Shown: one piece after another, positions 15,144 to 25,033 of the stretch
Layout: every line of letters starts with the position of its first letter
Numbering within the stretch: position 1 is the first letter of the stretch
Made by a program: the position numbers and the translations under genes
Notes under the pieces: model-generated
The model's database searches: none
What the model was told of the DNA's origin: nothing
Seen by the model: only the letters and a program-made list of their open reading frames with translations
Assembly: GCF_009696445.1 (NCBI RefSeq)
Contig: NZ_VULZ01000005.1
Span: 1-64,000 of the forward strand
Source of the DNA: Porcincola intestinalis
GTDB lineage: Bacteria; Bacillota; Clostridia; Lachnospirales; Lachnospiraceae
DNA: 64,000 bases
Reading direction: 5' to 3'

Positions 15144-15172
15144 TTTAAATATACGAAAATATGTGATATGAT
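15144..15172 (+). promoter_or_regulatory. Promoter of the Opp-type transporter / beta-mannosidase locus
   Basis: TTTAAA (15144-15149), 17-nt spacer, TATGAT (15167-15172). The leader to the first gene would be about 105 nt. Confidence 0.6.
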
Positions 15173-15284
15173 TCATAACCATAACAAGCAATAAAAATTA
15201 ATAGAAAGGGGAAGTTCAGTATTAATTAATTAATAAAAAGATTTACTAATCACATCATCACGCTAATAACAAGGAGATTACAGA

Positions 15285-17135
15285 ATGAAAAAGAAAATTC
15301 AGAAAATGGCATCGTTATTTCTCGCTGCTGCTGTGGGAATGTCTATACTTGTAGAATGCAGCGCCAGCGATGCAAGTTCAGTTCTCGCTTCTTCTGAGTC
15401 TGTAATATCAGCTGAAACAGAGGGCGAAGAAGTATTGCCTGGTTCAACCCCAAGGAATGAGACGCTGTACTTTGCAGGACAGCAGTGGGGGACGATTAAT
15501 GACTGGAATCCACTGTCATCGAATTCGAATAATTCAATGGGTGTTGCCCAGCAGGATATGGCTCGTGCGCTGGTTTACGAACCGATGTTTTTATATAACA
15601 ACCTAGATGGGAAGTTATATCCGCTGCTTGGAAAAGAATGGTCATGGAATGATGATCAGACGGAGATGACAATCAAGCTCAACCCGGATGCTAAGTGGAG
15701 CGATGGAACGCCGGTTACGTCAGAGGATGTTGCTTATACGTTCGAGGTTCATAAGAAATATAACACAGGATTCGGAATCGATTACGCTGCATATATTGAC
15801 ACAATCGTGCCGAAGGACAGTAATACTGTCGTCATTAAGGCAAAGCTTGGCAAGGACGGAAAAGCGGTGAACCCGTTGAAGGTCCTTGACTATATTCCAA
15901 AGGTGTATGTGCTCCAGAAGGCGTACATTCAGAATGTTGAGAAACGGAATAATAATCAGGAAGACGGTGTCAAAACGGATAAGATGGAGGATTTTGTGTC
16001 GTCTGGTCCCTATACTGCCTACTATGATGACGATCAGAAGGTGGTTCTTGTCAGGGATGACAATTACTGGGGCCAAGCAGACTCTATGTGGGGCGCTCTA
16101 CCGGCACCAAAATACATCGCTCATCCAATCTACAAGGACAATTCGGCTGGACAGATTGCCTTTTCCAAAGGCGAGATCGATATTGCCCAGATGTTTATTA
16201 CAGACATTCAAAAGTTTTGGGAAGAGGACAATCTTCCGATTACTACATATCTCGATGAACCACCTTATGGCGTTGGCACCATGATCCCAACCTGCTTCTA
16301 CAATACACGTATTTCCGGACTGGACCAGGTTGCGGTAAGAAAGGCAATCGCCATGGCGGTTGACTACGACCATATTATTGCGACGGCGATGTCGAACCAG
16401 TCGGCGACTTTCGAGCAAGTTCCGAGAAGCGTCATGAATACGACGGATGCAGAACAGGCTCTGGTAGATCAGGATCGTCTGAAGGATCTTCAGTTTGGCA
16501 ATGATGTCGAGGCTGCCAAAAAGATTCTTGATGATGCCGGGATTACAGATCATGATGGAGACGGAATCCGTGAGTATGACGGCAAGAATCTTTCATTCAC
16601 TGCTGAATGTCCGGACGGATGGACAGATTGGATGGCAGCTCTCGAGGATGTAGCCAAGGCAGGCCAGAATATCGGAATCGACATTCAAACGAATTACCCG
16701 GATACCAATACATTTACAGAAAACTATTCAACAGGGAATTTCGAGATCTGTATCAATAATGCAACCGGATCCTCCGTTTCTTGTCCATGGCAGCGTTGCA
16801 TGGTGCTCATGTATTCTGGTTATGCGGATCTGAAAACAAATACGCTTGGAAACTGGAGCGGGTTTAAAAATAAGGAAGCAGATGAAATATTGGCTAAGAT
16901 TCCGTATGAACAGGATCAGGCAAAACTGAAAGATTACTATACGCGGCTTAGTGAAATTTACTTGACAGAAGTACCTTCCTTCGCTCTCATGTACAGGCCG
17001 CAGGCTTTTTACAACGTTAACGAATCTGTATGGACAAACTACCCGATGAATGACGACGGAAACAATATTCCACCTACAGTGTGCACAGATGGTTATGGAA
17101 TTGCCGGACTCTATCAGCTGCAGCTTGTGAAGTAA
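15285..17135 (+). CDS. Family-5 solute-binding protein of an Opp/Dpp-type ABC transporter
   Basis: 616 residues of the oligopeptide-binding (SBP_bac_5) type. The N terminus is a signal sequence ending LVEC at residue 25; the cysteine may be lipid-modified, although Glu before it is an atypical lipobox. The mature protein starts with a Ser/Glu-rich linker, then shows ARALVYEPMFLYN, TIKLNPDAKWSDGTPVTSED (the family signature region) and QVAVRKAIAMAVDYDHI. Family members bind peptides or, in several bacteria, oligosaccharides such as mannobiose or cellobiose. The GH2 beta-mannosidase in the same operon suggests a mannoside ligand (inference). A terminator between this gene and the permeases should raise its relative level. 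Confidence 0.9.
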   Translation: MKKKIQKMASLFLAAAVGMSILVECSASDASSVLASSESVISAETEGEEVLPGSTPRNETLYFAGQQWGTINDWNPLSSNSNNSMGVAQQDMARALVYEPMFLYNNLDGKLYPLLGKEWSWNDDQTEMTIKLNPDAKWSDGTPVTSEDVAYTFEVHKKYNTGFGIDYAAYIDTIVPKDSNTVVIKAKLGKDGKAVNPLKVLDYIPKVYVLQKAYIQNVEKRNNNQEDGVKTDKMEDFVSSGPYTAYYDDDQKVVLVRDDNYWGQADSMWGALPAPKYIAHPIYKDNSAGQIAFSKGEIDIAQMFITDIQKFWEEDNLPITTYLDEPPYGVGTMIPTCFYNTRISGLDQVAVRKAIAMAVDYDHIIATAMSNQSATFEQVPRSVMNTTDAEQALVDQDRLKDLQFGNDVEAAKKILDDAGITDHDGDGIREYDGKNLSFTAECPDGWTDWMAALEDVAKAGQNIGIDIQTNYPDTNTFTENYSTGNFEICINNATGSSVSCPWQRCMVLMYSGYADLKTNTLGNWSGFKNKEADEILAKIPYEQDQAKLKDYYTRLSEIYLTEVPSFALMYRPQAFYNVNESVWTNYPMNDDGNNIPPTVCTDGYGIAGLYQLQLVK

Positions 17136-17142
17136 TGATTGG

Positions 17143-17180
17143 GGAAGTCCGATCAGGGTAGACTGATCGGACTTCCTTTT
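17143..17180 (+). terminator. Intra-operon terminator after the binding protein
   Basis: A perfect 14-bp stem (17143-17156 with 17163-17176), 6-nt loop, then TTTT. Confidence 0.85.
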
Positions 17181-17195
17181 AGATAGGAGGTTGCC

Positions 17196-18200
17196 ATGAA
17201 TGGGTACGGAAAGTATTTTGGAAAGAAAATTGGGTGGTATCTGGTCACTTTCCTCTTTGCAGTTGTGCTGAACTTTGCACTTCCCCGTATGATGCCAGGA
17301 GACCCGGTTGCTGGGATCGCGGCGCAGACGACGCAAGGTGTTACAAATACAGCGGCAGCTGAAAAAATATACAAGGAATATGCTGAAAAATTCGGTGTCG
17401 ACAAGCCAGTTTATGTGCAGTTTCTAAAATGGGCAGGGAATGCGTTACGGGGGGATCTCGGCGTGTCGTTCAGCCAGTATCCCCGTCCAGTAGCAGATAT
17501 ATTGAAAAGCTCAATGGGGTGGACACTTTGCTTGCAGCTACCGGCTATTCTGATCGGCTGGCTTCTTGGAAACATGCTCGGAGCAATCGCTGCCTATGTA
17601 AAGAAGGGATTTGATAAGATCATTCTTCCGGTGTTCCTGTTTATCAGTAATATTCCGGCATTCGGAATGGCCGTTATTCTGCTGTTCATCTTTTCTCTCA
17701 GACTTGGCTGGTTCCCCTCAAGTGGAGGGTACGGATATGATTTGATACCGAATTTCAGCTGGACATTCATTCGCTCAGTTGTAGCGCATTATCAGCTTCC
17801 ATTCTGGTCGATTGTCCTTACGACGATCGGGGCACAGGCGATTGGCATGCGTTCGATGGCAATTTATGAACTGAATGCAGACTATGTGAAGTACAGCCGT
17901 TTCCTGGGCATTCACGACAGAAAGATCGTCAGATATGTATTCAGGAATGCCATGCTTCCTCAAATTACAGGGTTGGCAATGTCGCTCGGAACCATGATGG
18001 GTGGTGCCTTGGTTTCGGAAATAGTATTCAGCTATCCGGGAATCGGAACGACGATGATGGCTGCGATCAAGGGCCAGGATTATCCGCTTCTATCAGCATG
18101 TACACTGATTATTACGCTGATGGTTCTGGTGGCAAACCTGGTGGTAGAAATCCTGTACGGGCTGATTGATCCCCGTATCAAAGCATCGCAGATGGACTAG
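17196..18200 (+). CDS. Opp/Dpp-type ABC permease, first subunit (DppB-like)
   Basis: 334 residues. An N-terminal helix (about 8-28) is followed by an extracytoplasmic stretch with [15 protein letters not shown], then about five helices. The C-terminal region contains the EAA-like loop with [20 protein letters not shown] followed by RNAMLPQ, which contacts the ATPases, and [21 protein letters not shown] precedes the ATG by 6-7 nt. It forms the channel with the next gene product. The stop lies 10 nt before the next start, so the two are tightly coupled. Confidence 0.93.
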   Translation: MNGYGKYFGKKIGWYLVTFLFAVVLNFALPRMMPGDPVAGIAAQTTQGVTNTAAAEKIYKEYAEKFGVDKPVYVQFLKWAGNALRGDLGVSFSQYPRPVADILKSSMGWTLCLQLPAILIGWLLGNMLGAIAAYVKKGFDKIILPVFLFISNIPAFGMAVILLFIFSLRLGWFPSSGGYGYDLIPNFSWTFIRSVVAHYQLPFWSIVLTTIGAQAIGMRSMAIYELNADYVKYSRFLGIHDRKIVRYVFRNAMLPQITGLAMSLGTMMGGALVSEIVFSYPGIGTTMMAAIKGQDYPLLSACTLIITLMVLVANLVVEILYGLIDPRIKASQMD

Positions 18201-18210
18201 GAGAAAAATG

Positions 18211-19455
18211 ATGAATACGATCAGACAAGTATTTCGGTCAGCTAAGTTCGTAACCGGGTTCGTAATTTTCATAGCAATTATACTTTTGACGATTCTGTTT
18301 CCCTTGTTCATTACTTATGATCCATTAGACGTTGTGGGAAACGGAAATTTTTACCCGCCTGGAACTTATATATCCCAAAAAGATACCATTAAGGCAAATC
18401 CCTATGAGTTGCGCATTGCTTTGAAACAGTCGAATGTCGGAGATTCGTTGAAAACAGACGAATTGGATAAAATAAAAGAATGGCTGACGCAATACGGTGG
18501 TATGGGGAAAAGTGAAGTTCAGGACGCAGATGCGGAATCTTTAATTGTCATGTGGACAGACAAGTATAATCCCTCAAAGAGATTCAGGGGGATGCTCGCG
18601 TCAGAACAGAAATATTATAAGAGGTTGAACCAAAAGCTCACAGAATTATTAACGGATAAAGATATTATTATTGCTGAACAGGATGAAAATAACGAACTGA
18701 AAGAAAAATCAAAAGTCAAGTCAAGTGATTTTGTAAATTTGAAAGAAATAAGCAATAAGCGGACGCTGGTTTTAGGAACGGATAATTTTGGGAGAGACGT
18801 CCTAAGGGAGCTTGTTTCCGCGACAACGACTTCACTCAGAATTGGTCTCATTGCGGGTGTCGTTGCCACGGCGATCGGTCTGACACTGGGATTGCTTGCC
18901 GGCTACCTGGGAGGGTTTATTGATGATTTGATTCTCTTTATCACGAACCTTTTTACGGTTATTCCTTCCTTCGTACTGTTGATTCTCATATCCTACAGTG
19001 TCGGACAAAAACAAAGGGGAGTTGGATTGGTCGCCCTGATCATCGGAATCACATCCTGGACATGGACAACCAGGGCGGTACGCTCACAGGTTATCTCACT
19101 AAGAAACAGAGATCATGTGAATCTTTCCAAGCTATCTGGGCATAGTTCGTTCAAAATTATCATGACAGATATTCTGCCCTACATTGCGTCTTATGTCGTG
19201 ATGGCATTTATCCTGCAGGTTTCCTCTGGAATTCTTTCGGAGGCTCAGCTTTCCATGCTGGGGCTTGGACCTGCGACAACCAGTACAGCAACGCTTGGGC
19301 TGATGATGAACTGGGCAATGCTGTATTCTGCACATCTGAATGGCTCATGGTGGGCATACTTTCCGGTTCTTTTCATGATTGCGATGATTTCATTTTCACT
19401 GAATTTGATGAATACAGGTCTAGATCAGGTTTTTAATCCCCAGCTGAGGGATTAA
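18211..19455 (+). CDS. Opp/Dpp-type ABC permease, second subunit (DppC-like) with a large insertion
   Basis: 415 residues, well above the usual size of about 300. The first helix (about 12-35) ends in ITYDP, and the conserved [14 protein letters not shown] region that normally follows within about 30 residues begins only at about residue 188. The intervening 145 residues are hydrophilic, predicted extracytoplasmic, and include FYPPGTYIS and a Lys/Glu-rich helical part. After it the permease core is normal, with the EAA loop [20 protein letters not shown] followed by LPYI. Two ATG codons follow AGGAG; 18211 has the better spacing (7 nt), 18208 is possible. An upstream frame from 18166 is rejected because it overlaps the preceding gene. 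Confidence 0.92.
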   Translation: MNTIRQVFRSAKFVTGFVIFIAIILLTILFPLFITYDPLDVVGNGNFYPPGTYISQKDTIKANPYELRIALKQSNVGDSLKTDELDKIKEWLTQYGGMGKSEVQDADAESLIVMWTDKYNPSKRFRGMLASEQKYYKRLNQKLTELLTDKDIIIAEQDENNELKEKSKVKSSDFVNLKEISNKRTLVLGTDNFGRDVLRELVSATTTSLRIGLIAGVVATAIGLTLGLLAGYLGGFIDDLILFITNLFTVIPSFVLLILISYSVGQKQRGVGLVALIIGITSWTWTTRAVRSQVISLRNRDHVNLSKLSGHSSFKIIMTDILPYIASYVVMAFILQVSSGILSEAQLSMLGLGPATTSTATLGLMMNWAMLYSAHLNGSWWAYFPVLFMIAMISFSLNLMNTGLDQVFNPQLRD

Positions 19456-19468
19456 AAGGAGGGGACGA

Positions 19469-20464
19469 ATGGAAACGTACATGCTGGAGGTTCAAGACCT
19501 TCGTACAAAATATGTAACCCGCTTCCGGGAGAATGTTTATGCTGTTGATGGAGTTTCACTCAAGATCAAGGAAGGAAAGTCAATTGGAATTGCTGGGGAG
19601 TCCGGATGCGGAAAATCAACGCTGGCTCTGAGCCTGATGGGGTATTATTTCCCACCGCTTCATTATATCAGCGGGGATATCATCATCGACGGAAAGAATA
19701 TTTCTAAGCTTAAACCAGATACAATTCGAAAGAGAATCTTGGGAAAGGAGATTGCATATATTCCCCAGGCAGCAATGAACGCACTGAACCCTACGCAGAA
19801 AATCATACGGTTTATCGAGGATGTCATCCACGCGCATCATCCGGACGCAACGAAGAAGGACATCTATGACATTGCCTGTGAACGGTTTGAAATCCTTGGA
19901 CTGCCCAGAAGCGTGCTGGAGAAACATGCAGTTGAATTGTCCGGTGGCATGAAGCAACGTACGGTTATTGCGATCTCTACGATTCTGTCCCCAAAGGTGC
20001 TGATCGCTGATGAGCCATCGTCTGCGCTCGATGTAACCAGCCAGAAGATGGTAATCAAGATGCTCCGCGAGCTTATGGAAAAAGAGTATATCAAGGTGAT
20101 GATTTTTATTACGCATGAGCTTCCCCTGTTATACAACGTGACAGACGATATCTTGGTTATGTATGCGGGTCAGATTGTGGAGTCTGGAACTGCAAAACAG
20201 ATGGTGTTCGATCCACTTCATCCATATTCAAAAGGGTTGATGGGATCTATTATCGTTCCGGAGGAAGGTGTCAGAGACCACCAACTGACAGCAATCCCGG
20301 GGACTCCGCCCAGCTTGAAGAACCCCCCGAAGGGGTGTCGGTTTGCACCTCGATGTCCTTATGCCGCCCCGGTTTGCTCTTCCATGGAAGTGCCGGATAT
20401 TGAACTGCCAAATGGAAGACATTACCGCTGCCTGATGTCGGAAAGAAAGATTCGGGAGGTATAA
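19469..20464 (+). CDS. Opp/Dpp-type ABC ATPase, first subunit (DppD-like)
   Basis: 331 residues. The Walker A motif is GESGCGKST (residues 43-51), the signature is ELSGGMKQR, and Walker B is [13 protein letters not shown]. The C-terminal extension with [19 protein letters not shown] is the conserved Cys-containing oligopeptide/dipeptide transporter tail, which can bind an Fe-S cluster in some members. It hydrolyses ATP to drive uptake through the two permeases. AGGAGG precedes the ATG. It is 13 nt after the permease and 2 nt before the second ATPase. Confidence 0.95.
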   Translation: METYMLEVQDLRTKYVTRFRENVYAVDGVSLKIKEGKSIGIAGESGCGKSTLALSLMGYYFPPLHYISGDIIIDGKNISKLKPDTIRKRILGKEIAYIPQAAMNALNPTQKIIRFIEDVIHAHHPDATKKDIYDIACERFEILGLPRSVLEKHAVELSGGMKQRTVIAISTILSPKVLIADEPSSALDVTSQKMVIKMLRELMEKEYIKVMIFITHELPLLYNVTDDILVMYAGQIVESGTAKQMVFDPLHPYSKGLMGSIIVPEEGVRDHQLTAIPGTPPSLKNPPKGCRFAPRCPYAAPVCSSMEVPDIELPNGRHYRCLMSERKIREV

Positions 20465-20466
20465 GA

Positions 20467-21279
20467 ATGAGTGAACTAGGGGCTTCCTGCCTGAGTGGAA
20501 GGGGTGTAACAAAGGTCTTTGGTATAGGGAAAACTGTTACGGTTGCAGTAGACCATGTGGATTTTGATTTTCGGGAAGGGCAGATCATCTCGATTGTGGG
20601 AGAGTCTGGAAGCGGGAAGACCACATTTTCAAAAATGCTGCTGGGCCTGATCAGCATGACGGAAGGAGAAATATCCTTCCAGGGTAAACCGCGTGTTTTA
20701 AAGACGTGTGCGCAGAAAAGAAAGTACTGGAAGGATATCCAAGCTATTTTTCAGGATCCGTTTGCTTCTTATAATTCATTCAGAAAAGTGGATTCTGTAC
20801 TACTGGACTGTATCAATATGCGGGACGGAAAAGCACTCCCGCAAAAGAAAAAAGAAGAAATGATGACGGAAGCCTGCAGCTTCGTGAATCTAAAATATGA
20901 GGAGCTGACGAACAAGTATCCGTTTGAATTATCGGGTGGGCAGATGCAGCGACTTATGATCGCGAGGATCTTTTTGTTAAAGCCGAAGATTCTTCTGGCA
21001 GATGAACCAACGTCGATGGTGGACGCCTGCTCCAGGGCGACGATTCTGGATATGCTCTTAAAGCTGAGAAGTGAAGTGAATATGACGATTATATTCATCA
21101 CACATGATATCGGGCTGGCTTATTATGTGTCGGATCAGGTCTATATCATGGAGCATGGAAAGTTTGTCGAACGAGGCAATGCAGAGAATGTGATCCTTCA
21201 CCCGCAGGCGGAATATACAAAACGGCTGATCAGCGATGTCCCTAAAATATATGGGAATTGGGATTTGACTACAGTGTAG
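20467..21279 (+). CDS. Opp/Dpp-type ABC ATPase, second subunit (DppF-like)
   Basis: 270 residues. Walker A is GESGSGKTT (from residue 45), the Q-loop is [13 protein letters not shown], the signature is ELSGGQMQR, and Walker B is [13 protein letters not shown] with the H-loop [11 protein letters not shown]. It is shorter than typical DppF proteins (about 320) because the Cys-containing C-terminal tail is missing, as often seen when the partner keeps it. It forms the heterodimeric motor with the preceding ATPase. Confidence 0.94.
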   Translation: MSELGASCLSGRGVTKVFGIGKTVTVAVDHVDFDFREGQIISIVGESGSGKTTFSKMLLGLISMTEGEISFQGKPRVLKTCAQKRKYWKDIQAIFQDPFASYNSFRKVDSVLLDCINMRDGKALPQKKKEEMMTEACSFVNLKYEELTNKYPFELSGGQMQRLMIARIFLLKPKILLADEPTSMVDACSRATILDMLLKLRSEVNMTIIFITHDIGLAYYVSDQVYIMEHGKFVERGNAENVILHPQAEYTKRLISDVPKIYGNWDLTTV

Positions 21280-21295
21280 ATGGAGGAAACAGAAC

Positions 21296-23761
21296 GTGAT
21301 AAAACAAATAATATGCGATAATTGGAAGATGCATCTGAGTGGAAGCGACAAATTCTATGATGCCAGGGTTCCGGGAACGGTCTGTTCGGATCTTTTGGCA
21401 GCCGGAGCAATCGAAGATCCGTACTACAGGGATAATGAAACAAAAACGCTGAAGCTGCTGTACAATGATTTTGAATATCGTACCGTGTTTCAGGTGTCAG
21501 ATGAAATCAGAAAGAGTGAAAAGGTTCTTCTGCATTTCGATGGCCTGGATACAATAGCGGACATTTATTTGAACAATGTTTTCGTTGGCAATGCGTACAA
21601 TATGCACCGGGAATGGGAATTTTCGGTAAAGGAAATCTTGCAGGCAGGAGATAACGACCTGAGAATTTTTTTTCATTCTCCGGTAAAATATATTGAGGAG
21701 GAATATCGTATCAATCCCATTGAAGGAACAAGTGATGCCATGCGTGGATTTCCCAGTATTCGAAAAGCCCATTGCATGTTTGGCTGGGATTGGGGAATCA
21801 GGCTTCCTGATTCAGGAATCTGGAGGGATGCGTACCTGGTCGGATATTCTGCAGCCCGGATCGATAACGTATATATTACTCAAAAGCATGGGAAAAACGA
21901 GGTGGATCTGGGCATTCAGGTTGAAGCAGAATTATCTTCCGGAGAAAAGAGCACTGTTGCTCCAGAAGAAAACGATTCAGGTCTCTGGTTCCAGACCACA
22001 TTGAGAGATCCGGATGGAAAGGTGGTCGCCGATAAAGTGAAGGATGGTCGGATCCATGTGGATGCTCCGAGATTATGGTGGCCGAATGGGTACGGGGAAC
22101 AGGCGCTTTATACAATCAAGGTTGAGCTGATACGCCAGGGAGTTGTTCTCGATGTATGGGAGAAGAGAATTGGTCTTCGAACTTTGAAGGTGTCCATTGA
22201 AAAAGATGAGTTCGGGACATCATTTGCGCATCAGGTAAATGGAATAAAATTTTTCGCAATGGGAGCAGACTATATTCCGGAAGATGCGCTTCTGTCTAGA
22301 ATATCCAGGGAAAGGACATACCACCTTCTCATGCAGGCAAAACAAGCCAACTTTAATTGTATCCGGGTATGGGGAGGCGGGCATTATCCGGACGATTCAT
22401 TCTGGGATGCCTGTGATGAGCTGGGACTGGTTGTCTGGCAGGATTTTATGTTCGCATGTGCGGTCTATGATCTGACAGATGAGTTTGAAGATAACATTGT
22501 CCACGAATTTATCGACAATGTTAAAAGGATCAGGCACCATGCTTCTCTTGGACTGTGGGGTGGGAACAATGAAATGGAACAGTTTGTTGCTGACGGCGTG
22601 TGGGTGACAAAGCCAAAGCAAAAAAGTGACTACGTAAAAATGTATGAGTATATCATCCCAAAGGTATTAAAAAAATATGATCCGAATACATTTTACTGGC
22701 CTGCAAGCCCATCCTCAGGGGGCGCCTTTGACAATCCGAATGATGAATCCAGGGGAGATACACATTATTGGGAAGTCTGGCACGCAAACAAGCCGTTTAC
22801 AGAGTACAGGCATCACTTTTTTCGCTATCTTTCAGAATTTGGGTTCCAGTCTTTTCCGCTTGAAAAGACGTGTGAAAGCTTTACGCTCCCAAAGGATCGA
22901 AATATTTTTTCGTATGTCATGGAAAAACATCAGAGAAACCAGGCAGCAAATGGAAAAATCATAGGATATATGGAGCAGATGTATCTCTATCCGGAAAATT
23001 TCCAGAAAATCGTATATGCATCGCAGCTGCTGCAGGCTCAGGCAATCCGATATGGGGTAGAACACCTCAGAAGAAACAGAGGACGGTGCATGGGAACGGT
23101 TATCTGGCAACTGAATGACTGCTGGCCGGTTGCAAGCTGGTCCTCGATTGATTACTATGGGAGGTGGAAGGCGTTACATTACCATGCAAAAAGATTTTTC
23201 GCCCCACTGCTTCTGTCGTGTGAGGAAGAAGGGATTCTTACGCAGGACAGCAATCCGAATGCACAGCCATATGACGTGAAAAAGTCGGTGCGTTTCAATG
23301 TTTGCAATGAAAGCCTTAATAAACATAAGGTGACAGTGAGGTGGCAGTTGAAAAACGTTAAGGGGGATGTCAAAGCTCAATTTGAAAAGGAGTTGGATAT
23401 TTCACCTCTTTCAGCTGTCTGGATGGATAGAGTCGAGCTTCCGGAGGCGGAGCTGGGAACAGATTATGTCGTCTATGAATTAACCGAAAACCAGAAAAGG
23501 ATATCGAAGGAGACCCTGATTTTTTGTGAACCCAAGAACTTCCAGTTCCAGGATCCAAAGCTTCAGCTGCATGTCGATGGAAATAAAATAACAATTCAGT
23601 CTTCTGCATATGCCAGAGATATTGAAATTTTAAACGAAAATGAAGACATGGTTTTGGAAGACAACTATTTTGATCTGGAGCCGGGGGAAGAGAAAACAGT
23701 TAGAATCATCGAAGGGATTCCGAAGGGCCTGAAAATCAGGAGTGTTTATGATATCTTGTAA
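21296..23761 (+). CDS. GH2 beta-mannosidase
   Basis: 821 residues from a GTG start with GGAGGA 8 nt upstream. It lacks a signal peptide, so it acts in the cytoplasm on imported oligosaccharides. The N-terminal jelly-roll reads DNWKMHLSGSDKFYDARVPG and the WDWG motif (FGWDWGIRLPDSGIWRD) typical of beta-mannosidases is present. The TIM barrel shows FNCIRVWGGGHYPDDSFWDA, the acid/base glutamate E426 in LWGGNNEMEQF and the nucleophile E514 in LSEFGFQSFP. It releases beta-linked mannose from the non-reducing end, for example from mannobiose or N-glycan core fragments. Its place directly after an Opp-type transporter suggests that transporter carries mannosides. Confidence 0.94.
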   Translation: MIKQIICDNWKMHLSGSDKFYDARVPGTVCSDLLAAGAIEDPYYRDNETKTLKLLYNDFEYRTVFQVSDEIRKSEKVLLHFDGLDTIADIYLNNVFVGNAYNMHREWEFSVKEILQAGDNDLRIFFHSPVKYIEEEYRINPIEGTSDAMRGFPSIRKAHCMFGWDWGIRLPDSGIWRDAYLVGYSAARIDNVYITQKHGKNEVDLGIQVEAELSSGEKSTVAPEENDSGLWFQTTLRDPDGKVVADKVKDGRIHVDAPRLWWPNGYGEQALYTIKVELIRQGVVLDVWEKRIGLRTLKVSIEKDEFGTSFAHQVNGIKFFAMGADYIPEDALLSRISRERTYHLLMQAKQANFNCIRVWGGGHYPDDSFWDACDELGLVVWQDFMFACAVYDLTDEFEDNIVHEFIDNVKRIRHHASLGLWGGNNEMEQFVADGVWVTKPKQKSDYVKMYEYIIPKVLKKYDPNTFYWPASPSSGGAFDNPNDESRGDTHYWEVWHANKPFTEYRHHFFRYLSEFGFQSFPLEKTCESFTLPKDRNIFSYVMEKHQRNQAANGKIIGYMEQMYLYPENFQKIVYASQLLQAQAIRYGVEHLRRNRGRCMGTVIWQLNDCWPVASWSSIDYYGRWKALHYHAKRFFAPLLLSCEEEGILTQDSNPNAQPYDVKKSVRFNVCNESLNKHKVTVRWQLKNVKGDVKAQFEKELDISPLSAVWMDRVELPEAELGTDYVVYELTENQKRISKETLIFCEPKNFQFQDPKLQLHVDGNKITIQSSAYARDIEILNENEDMVLEDNYFDLEPGEEKTVRIIEGIPKGLKIRSVYDIL

Positions 23762-23868
23762 TGAATCCATGTGATGACCGGATCGCAGTTTCCATAATTG
23801 ATATAAAATCTGAGAGCAGCAGGCAGCTTTTCAATGACGCAAAGGGATAGAGAAAATAGAAAAGCAAG

Positions 23869-24909
23869 ATGAAGAATAACGTGAAAATGCAGGATATTGC
23901 GGATGCTTTGGGGATCAGCAAAGTATCTGTCTCAAATGCTCTGGCTGGCAGATATGGTGTCAGCCAGGAGCTCAGACATAAAATCGAGAAAACTGCAGTT
24001 GCTATGGGATATCACTATCGGCATGTAGAAAGCATGGCCTGCTATTCGATTGGCGTCATTGTCTCCAGCCGCTTTGTTGCGAAGGGCGAGTCCTTCTATT
24101 GGGAAATGTATTGGGAGCTGGTGTCTTTTCTGAAGATGCGGGGTTCTGCAACCGTTTTCGAGATGATAAAGCCGGATGATGAAGAACAGATGATCTTGCC
24201 GGTAAGTCTTACAAGCGGAAAGTGTGATGCTCTCATTGTAATCGGAAAATTAGATACCTCGTATCTGGAGCTGATGGAGAAAAGTTTTCATATCCCGATC
24301 GTTTTGCTTGACAATTATAACAATGATTCCAAGCTGGATTGTGTGGTTTCCACTGGATATCTGGGAATGTATCAGATGACAGAATACCTGATTCAGAGGG
24401 GACATTCCAAAATCGCATTTGTCGGATCAATCCATGGCAGTTCCAGCATAACTGATCGTTTTTTTGGTTATTGCAGAGCTTTGACAGTACATGAGATTCC
24501 TTATCGTGAAGATTGGATTTTGAATGACAGAAACCTTGATACCGGTGACATTGTCATTCAAGACTTACCGGATGAAATGCCGACTGCATTTGCGTGCAAT
24601 TGTGACCTGACTGCATATGAATTGATGAGAAAATTGACTGGAAAGGGATACCGTGTGCCTGATGATATATCAATTGTCGGGTTTGATAATTACGCAAAAA
24701 ACCAATATTATCCAATCGGGGTTACCACATATGCGGTAAATATCCGTCTGATGGCAGAAAGTGCGGCAAATCGCGTGTTTCAGAAATTGGATAAAATAGC
24801 CGATGAGTGCGACCGCATCCAGATCGTACCTGGGGAGATTATAGAGAAGGACAGTGTAAAAGACATATCTACTTTTGCTTCCCGAGAGGGCTCATATAGC
24901 AATCAATAA
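23869..24909 (+). CDS. LacI-family transcriptional regulator (beta-mannoside locus)
   Basis: 346 residues. The DNA-binding region reads VKMQDIADALGISKVSVSNA then LAGRYGVSQELRHKI and MGYHYR. It has S-N-A instead of the usual S-R-A in the recognition helix, so its operator half-site may differ from the LacI consensus. The sugar-binding domain has VVSTGYLGMYQMTEYLIQRG and PDDISIVGFDNY. The ribosome site is weak. It lies 107 nt downstream of the beta-mannosidase, in the same direction, and is likely to repress the locus through the palindrome at 15121-15137 (inference). Confidence 0.9.
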   Translation: MKNNVKMQDIADALGISKVSVSNALAGRYGVSQELRHKIEKTAVAMGYHYRHVESMACYSIGVIVSSRFVAKGESFYWEMYWELVSFLKMRGSATVFEMIKPDDEEQMILPVSLTSGKCDALIVIGKLDTSYLELMEKSFHIPIVLLDNYNNDSKLDCVVSTGYLGMYQMTEYLIQRGHSKIAFVGSIHGSSSITDRFFGYCRALTVHEIPYREDWILNDRNLDTGDIVIQDLPDEMPTAFACNCDLTAYELMRKLTGKGYRVPDDISIVGFDNYAKNQYYPIGVTTYAVNIRLMAESAANRVFQKLDKIADECDRIQIVPGEIIEKDSVKDISTFASREGSYSNQ

Positions 24910-24930
24910 GTGCTGTAATACTTCCGCCAG

Positions 24931-24959
24931 TTGTTCTGATAGATCTCTGATGATAAAAT
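24931..24959 (+). promoter_or_regulatory. Possible galT promoter
   Basis: TTGTTC (24931-24936), 17-nt spacer, TAAAAT (24954-24959); galT begins at 25034. Confidence 0.45.
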
Positions 24960-25033
24960 TAAAAACATAGCGTCTTTCTATGTGGATGTACATCGGTTAA
25001 CGGAAGAACAGAATCCAGAAACGGAGGCATGGG

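Larger units (their letters stand above)
14888..15284. other. AT-rich divergent intergenic region
   Basis: A 397-bp gap far richer in A and T than its flanks. It separates the DUF402 gene (minus) and the Opp-type locus (plus). Only a palindrome (15121-15137) and a promoter (15144-15172) are assigned. No coding frame or RNA gene was seen in the rest; short minus-strand frames here have low-complexity Leu/Phe/Tyr content typical of AT-rich non-coding DNA. Confidence 0.6.
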
